From positions 1 through 42,209 of IMG/VR virus record IMGVR_UViG_3300020021_000022: a stretch of 42,209 nucleotides of DNA; one strand, given 5' to 3'. Both the position numbers and the translations under genes were made by a program. Below, piece after piece: positions 38,068-42,209 of this stretch; position 1 is the first letter of the stretch, and the number at the start of each line of letters is the position of its first letter. The stretch comes from a virus. The notes below the pieces were generated by a model. That model searched no databases. It was not told the DNA's origin and worked only from the letters and a program-made list of their open reading frames with translations.

Positions 38068-39189
38068 ATGAAGAACATTTCCTTTGCGCTGGCAGCTCTG
38101 CTGACCAGCGCTTTTCTTTTTCCTGCCAACGCGCAGGTGTTCACGAACGCGACCAGGCTGAGGGGGAAAAACGTCTGCCCCACGGCTCCCACAAATGGGC
38201 AGGCCTTGGTGTGGAATTCAACCACCGGTTGTTGGGCGCCAGCCACGCCTAGCGGTGGAAGCGGTGCGTCGCCGGCGGGCAGCGATGGGGACGTACAGGT
38301 GAAGGCTGGAGCGGCGCTAGCGGCAGCCCCGATGAACTGCACTGGGGCAAGCTGCAAGATCGGGAGTACGGCACCTACGGGCCTTCCTAGCGGAAGTCTG
38401 GCGATGGAGGGTGCGTCCTATATGGCCAGCGGCAAGGTGTTCGTCAATGCTTCGGATACCGACCCCGCGGATTACACCGCTGCCAAGTCAGGAATCACGG
38501 TAGTAAATCAGGCGGGCGACGAGGTTATTAGAATCTGGGGAACAATGCCAGACGCCAGCGATGCCGGAGGCCTACCTTGTGGAACGTACTTCAATTGCAT
38601 GAACTTATATATTGGCTGGCACGCAGGATTTGGCCAGCCAGCGAACAACACAGAGGCAGGCTATCGAAACATGGGAATTGGAATTCAGGTGCTCAATGCC
38701 ATCACCAGTGGATTCGATAACTTTGGAATTGGGACTCAAGCTTTGTACAACCTCACCGAGGGTTCAGATAACCAGGCATATGGCTACCAAGTGCTTTATT
38801 CCGTGACTACCGGCCAAAGAAACACGGGTAACGGCAACTCTGCGCTGAAAGAAGCTACCGGAGATTCGAACACAGCAATGGGAGCCGCTGCCGGGCAGCA
38901 TGTAGCCGCAGGCAGCAACAACACTTTCCTGGGAGCGGATGCCGATGCATCAGGTTGCGGCTCTTGTCAAAACTCTGCCGGAATTGGTGCCAATGCTTCG
39001 GTTACTGTGAGCAATCGGATGGTCTTTGGCGACAGTAATGTGACAGATGTTTTTTTGGGATCGGAAACCGCCTTAGCCAAGGTTCACGCTGGCGGCGGTA
39101 CCGCTACGAAGCTCGCCTGCTGGAAGTCGGACGGAAAAACTCTAGGCTGGGCCACGATGACAGCGGGCGATATTTCCGCCTGCAACTAG
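38068..39189 (+). CDS. Signal-peptide-bearing adhesin/fibre with head repeats
   Basis: 373 residues. Residues 1-23 are a Sec signal peptide (KNISFALAALLTSAFLFPANAQ). Phage fibre phrases follow (NGQALVWNSTTGCWAP). Residues about 180-330 hold successive repeats of the type G-x-G-x-x-x-A-L with N-x-G (GIGTQALYNLTEGSDNQAYG, NTGNGNSALKEATGDSNTAM), like the beta-roll head of trimeric autotransporter adhesins. Several Cys are present (ADASGCGSCQNSAG). The C-terminus (KLACWKSDGKTLGWATMTAG) resembles ends of fibres. A secreted or surface-bound trimer is likely. Confidence 0.65.
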   Translation: MKNISFALAALLTSAFLFPANAQVFTNATRLRGKNVCPTAPTNGQALVWNSTTGCWAPATPSGGSGASPAGSDGDVQVKAGAALAAAPMNCTGASCKIGSTAPTGLPSGSLAMEGASYMASGKVFVNASDTDPADYTAAKSGITVVNQAGDEVIRIWGTMPDASDAGGLPCGTYFNCMNLYIGWHAGFGQPANNTEAGYRNMGIGIQVLNAITSGFDNFGIGTQALYNLTEGSDNQAYGYQVLYSVTTGQRNTGNGNSALKEATGDSNTAMGAAAGQHVAAGSNNTFLGADADASGCGSCQNSAGIGANASVTVSNRMVFGDSNVTDVFLGSETALAKVHAGGGTATKLACWKSDGKTLGWATMTAGDISACN

Positions 39190-39208
39190 GCACGCATTTC
39201 AAGCCATC

Positions 39209-40750
39209 ATGCTGCGTCTCATCCTCTTCGCGCTCCTCGCGCTCTTACCCTGCGTTGCGGAAGACCTGTACATCGGGCAGTCTTCAGCGGGCACGGGCGA
39301 CGGTTCAAATTGCAGCAACCAGCTGCCCTACACGTTCTTTAACAGCTCGGGAAACTGGGGCGCCGGCGCCGGCAAGATCAGCGCCGGGGATACTGTACAT
39401 ATTTGCAGTATCGTGACCGGCGGCCTCAACACAACGCTCTTGACGTTCCAGGGGAGCGGCTCAGCCGGAAACCCTGTAACCCTCCTCTTTGAAACAGATG
39501 CTGACTTGACGTCGCCGGCATGGGGCACGGGCGGGGCGATCGCGTGCACCGGCCAAAATTACATCACGATCGATGGTGGAACCAACGGCAAAATCGAGAA
39601 CACAGCGAACGGTACGCTACTCGCAAATCAGGTCGACTCACGGGCCGTCAACAGCGTAGGCTGTAGCAACCTTACGGTCCAGCATCTGACCGTCAGTAAT
39701 TTCTATTTGCGCGAGGAGGACAATACGACGGATGCCACGGACGCGGATTGCATTGCCGCGGACAGCTCCGACAACGTTCTCTTTACACACAACACCGTCG
39801 ACCACTGCCGCATCGGGCTCGCATTCACCAATTCAGCGGTTTCAACGACGCACTCTAACTTTGAGGCAAGCTTCAACACGCTCACGTTCGTTGAGCACGG
39901 GATGACGATCGCGGCCGGCTCAACCGGGGCTATCATCTCCGGCGTAAGTATTCACGACAACGATTTAGGCGGCGGGGCCTACCTTTGGGACTCGGGCTCG
40001 CCCAATATCTGGCACCACGACCCCATCCACATGTTCAGCCAGGCGTCCGGTTCCAGTGTGAATAGCGTTCAAATTTACAACAACTACTTCCACGGCGTCT
40101 GGAGTCGAGACTCCGGCTACGGCGGCACTCACATCACGGCTGAGATTTTTCTTGAACAGCTTGGTTCAGGTACAACGATCTTCAACAATATTTTCGACCT
40201 CACCCAAGGCACCGTGCTGAATCAGCCCGCAAACGGCGATGTGTTCTGCAAGGGTTCGGGGTCCGACAATTGTCGGGTCTATAACAACACCTTCGTGGAT
40301 GTAAGCGACTTCTCGGAGGGGTTTCAGTGCTCGTCAAACTCTGGCCATGACGTCCGCAACAACATTTTCTACAACACGGACGGGTTCTATGCACCCTCGG
40401 GCTGCACAATCGCGGCGTCGGACAATAACGATTTTTACCTGACGACCACATGGACGAACAACGGATCTTCGTTCAACAGCCTCTCCGGCTGGCAAACCGC
40501 AAGCGGGCTGGATGGTAATAGCATCGCTGCCTCTCCGCTTCTCAACCTGACTTCGTACCTGCTCGGTGCGGGATCCCCAGCGATCGCGATGGCGGCCAAC
40601 CTTACGTCGTTGAGCATCTCCCACCTTGGTACGGATAAGTCAGGCGTTTCCCGTCCTTCCTCCGGCCCTTGGGACGCAGGAGCGTACCAGGCTGTCCCGG
40701 CGTCAACCTCATCTTTCTATTCAGGAACGCTCAAGGGTTTTAGGAAGTAA
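39209..40750 (+). CDS. Signal-peptide-bearing right-handed beta-helix protein, tailspike-like
   Basis: 513 residues. Residues 1-17 are a short signal peptide (MLRLILFALLALLPCVAE). The rest has many parallel-beta-helix rungs: YITIDGGTNGKIENTANGTL, DNVLFTHNTVDHCRIGLAFT, SVQIYNNYFHGVWSRDSGYG, CRVYNNTFVDVSDFSEGFQC. This is the PbH1 or pectate-lyase-like fold used by phage tailspikes that bind or cut polysaccharides. No catalytic residues can be fixed from sequence alone. The C-terminal 40 residues are a short separate tail. Confidence 0.7.
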   Translation: MLRLILFALLALLPCVAEDLYIGQSSAGTGDGSNCSNQLPYTFFNSSGNWGAGAGKISAGDTVHICSIVTGGLNTTLLTFQGSGSAGNPVTLLFETDADLTSPAWGTGGAIACTGQNYITIDGGTNGKIENTANGTLLANQVDSRAVNSVGCSNLTVQHLTVSNFYLREEDNTTDATDADCIAADSSDNVLFTHNTVDHCRIGLAFTNSAVSTTHSNFEASFNTLTFVEHGMTIAAGSTGAIISGVSIHDNDLGGGAYLWDSGSPNIWHHDPIHMFSQASGSSVNSVQIYNNYFHGVWSRDSGYGGTHITAEIFLEQLGSGTTIFNNIFDLTQGTVLNQPANGDVFCKGSGSDNCRVYNNTFVDVSDFSEGFQCSSNSGHDVRNNIFYNTDGFYAPSGCTIAASDNNDFYLTTTWTNNGSSFNSLSGWQTASGLDGNSIAASPLLNLTSYLLGAGSPAIAMAANLTSLSISHLGTDKSGVSRPSSGPWDAGAYQAVPASTSSFYSGTLKGFRK

Positions 40751-40759
40751 GCGGCTGCT

Positions 40760-40771
40760 TGTCGAATAGCG
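40760..40771 (+). promoter_or_regulatory. Motif variant TGTCGAATAGCG, site E
   Basis: Variant with two differences in the 12 bases. It ends 4 bases before GTG 40776, the same geometry as sites B and C. A GAGG lies too close to the start (2 bases) to be a typical ribosome binding site. Confidence 0.4.
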
Positions 40772-40775
40772 AGGT

Positions 40776-41000
40776 GTGAAGCGTCTCATCGTCCTCGCCC
40801 TATTTCTCGCGCCTCTTCTCGGCGCGCAGGCCGTCATAACCCCGCACCTCGAAGGTATCGAGAGTCGGTACCCCTGCTGGTCAACCCAACGCCATAGGTG
40901 GGTCTGGTGCATCGTGAGCACCTCCGGCACCTGGACGGGCATTTTTGGAAGTTCGACGTGGACCGCGATCGCAGGAGTTAAAACGTGGAATCAACTGTAA
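40776..41000 (+). CDS. Small secreted-type protein
   Basis: 74 residues from GTG 40776. Residues 1-19 are a signal peptide (MKRLIVLALFLAPLLGAQA). The mature part is about 55 residues, Trp- and Ser-rich with two Cys (YPCWSTQRHRWVWCIVSTSG), probably a disulfide-bonded mini-domain. It overlaps the next gene by 16 bases. No family is recognised. Confidence 0.55.
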   Translation: MKRLIVLALFLAPLLGAQAVITPHLEGIESRYPCWSTQRHRWVWCIVSTSGTWTGIFGSSTWTAIAGVKTWNQL

Positions 41001-42187
41001 GACGAGCTTTACTACTGGTCGCGGTGTGCGCTTCTCTCGCCTCCGGACAGATCACTTTGTCAACAATCAATGCCGGCGATGCTGTCGTTTCGGTTTCACT
41101 CCCGGCGTTCAACGCCAATTTCGCGGCGCTGAATAGCAAGCAGATCATCGGAACCGGGGTACCAAGCAGCGGCCTTTGCACCATTGTTAGCGTGGGCTTC
41201 ACCTTCCACCGCTCCGATGCCGGCGCGGCGAATTCCTCGCTGTATCTCTGCGTCAAAAACACCGGCTCTACCTACGCCTGGGAAGGTCCCTTTTCCCAAA
41301 CCGGAGCGACTGGCGCGACTGGCGCGGCTGGCTCCGCGGGCGCAACTGGGGCAACCGGAGCCACGGGAGCCGGCGTAACCGTGACCACGAAGGGCGACCT
41401 CCAGGGGTTCTCGAGCACGTTCGCTCGCTTTCCCGTGGGAACAGATGGGCAGGTGGTGACGGCCGACTCCACGCAAGCGCTCGGGATCAAGTGGGCGACA
41501 CCTGGGGGCGGGACCATCCCACTCACCACGAAGGGCGATATATTCGGGTTTTCCACTCTTGGGGCGCGCCTTCCAGTCGGTACAGACGGTCAAACGATCG
41601 TTGCCGACTCAACGCAAGCGCTCGGGATCAAGTGGGCAACGCCGGCGGCCTCTGTTCTCACCACAAAGGGCGATCTTCAGGCGTTCTCAACCCTGGTTGC
41701 TCGCTTTCCAGTCGGAAGCAACGGGCAGGTAGTGACGGCCGATTCGACGCAGGCGCTCGGTGTCAAATGGGCCACACCAACCGCGGGAGCCACCACTTCC
41801 GGCGCGGCTAACATCGTGTGGGTGGCAGACGGCGCCGGCGGACTCACACCGACCGATTGCACCTGGGGCGGTACCGGGCAACCGCTTACGTGCGTTGGCG
41901 GCTTCGCTTCGAGCGGTCCCTTCCAGGCGGGCGGGCTGCATCAAAGTGCGGCGAGTCTGGCGACACCCGGGTCGGGCAGTCTGACGATGGTGTGGGACAC
42001 AGACCACGCCGACCGCTTGACCTATAAGGATTCGGCTAGCGTGCTCCATGCGGTTTCGGGTTCAGTCGCGGTCCCTGGCAGCTCCTCGGCGGCGTGCTCT
42101 CCCGGGCAATGGTCGGATGATTCCGGATTCCACTACGCGTGTGTGGCCACGAACACGTGGGTGCGCGTTGCGATGGCGACCTGGTAG
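40985..42187 (+). CDS. Collagen-like tail fibre with three fibre repeats and a signal peptide
   Basis: 400 residues. Residues 1-22 form a signal peptide (RRALLLVAVCASLASGQ). A beta-rich domain (25-100) is followed by a Gly-x-y stretch at about 105-128 (GATGATGAAGSAGATGATG), then three near-identical phage-fibre repeats of 37-40 residues starting TTKGD (134-173, 181-220, 226-265), with FPVGTDGQVVTADSTQALGI and KWATP. The C-terminal part has several Cys. Collagen-like and TTKGD repeats are typical of fibre shafts. The signal peptide makes it atypical. Confidence 0.75.
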   Translation: MESTVRRALLLVAVCASLASGQITLSTINAGDAVVSVSLPAFNANFAALNSKQIIGTGVPSSGLCTIVSVGFTFHRSDAGAANSSLYLCVKNTGSTYAWEGPFSQTGATGATGAAGSAGATGATGATGAGVTVTTKGDLQGFSSTFARFPVGTDGQVVTADSTQALGIKWATPGGGTIPLTTKGDIFGFSTLGARLPVGTDGQTIVADSTQALGIKWATPAASVLTTKGDLQAFSTLVARFPVGSNGQVVTADSTQALGVKWATPTAGATTSGAANIVWVADGAGGLTPTDCTWGGTGQPLTCVGGFASSGPFQAGGLHQSAASLATPGSGSLTMVWDTDHADRLTYKDSASVLHAVSGSVAVPGSSSAACSPGQWSDDSGFHYACVATNTWVRVAMATW

Positions 42188-42199
42188 GCAACTCACTTC

Positions 42200-42209
42200 A
42201 TGAAAAAAC
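42200..42209 (+). CDS. Start of a further gene, 3' partial
   Basis: The last bases read ATG AAA AAA C, 13 bases after the stop of the preceding gene. Met-Lys-Lys would again begin a signal peptide, but three codons are too few for a call. Confidence 0.25.

Noticed and set aside
1-42209. CRISPR arrays, insertion sequences and rRNA genes
   Set aside because: No regularly spaced repeats, transposase or rRNA-like stretches were seen on reading through the window.

Overview
This window is the genome, or most of the genome, of a GC-rich tailed bacteriophage, probably temperate and of short-tailed (podovirus-like) build. The terminase large subunit, portal, decoration protein and major capsid protein are recognisable. 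No tail-tube, sheath or tape-measure gene is visible, while a neck/tail-hub-like protein and a set of internal (ejection-type) proteins are present. The host cannot be read directly. The base composition, the signal-peptide style (cleavage before AQ or AE) and the small basic ARWG-type proteins recall Acidobacteriota; this is only an inference. The window starts inside a gene and ends a few codons into another, so it is one stretch of a longer or circularly permuted molecule.

Layout. 1-6.3 kb: rightward neck/tail-hub-like protein with four tandem repeats, followed by tail-fibre-like and carbohydrate-binding-like proteins, two of which start with a secretion signal or signal anchor. 6.4-14.6 kb: a GNAT-like protein, two disordered Ala/Pro/Gln-rich proteins and a 1890-residue polyvalent protein with a DdrB/ParB-like domain, together resembling the ejection-protein block of podoviruses. 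14.7-17.2 kb: small genes on both strands around a divergent promoter (15766-15893). 17.2-17.9 kb: a small serine recombinase. 18.1-20.9 kb: a tightly overlapping leftward operon led by a winged-helix, replication-initiator-like protein and ending in small zinc-ribbon, membrane and unknown proteins; its downstream end carries two copies of a 41-bp repeat and dyad elements. 20.9-24.8 kb: control regions, a small basic protein, a MerR/excisionase-like and a LuxR-type DNA-binding protein. 24.8-28.3 kb: rightward packaging operon with a terminase-small-like protein, a sigma-70-family factor and the terminase large subunit. 28.5-30.0 kb: membrane proteins and an L,D-transpeptidase-like enzyme (likely lysis cassette). 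30.0-38.1 kb: portal, an inverted two-gene island, zinc-finger protein, scaffold-like protein, decoration protein, capsid and neck-type proteins. 38.1-42.2 kb: signal-peptide-bearing adhesin, beta-helix and collagen-like tail-fibre proteins.

How it may work together. The leftward operon is probably early, and the packaging/head/fibre genes late. The phage encodes its own sigma factor between its terminase genes. A 12-base motif (TGTCGGATAGCC or a close variant) recurs at five gene boundaries, and at three of them it sits 3-4 nt before a start codon with no convincing ribosome binding site. I infer that it is the -10 region of a late promoter, possibly read by the phage sigma factor and giving leaderless mRNAs. 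The second striking feature is that six putative fibre or adhesin genes in the two flanks encode Sec-type signal peptides or signal anchors, which cytoplasmically assembled virion proteins normally lack.
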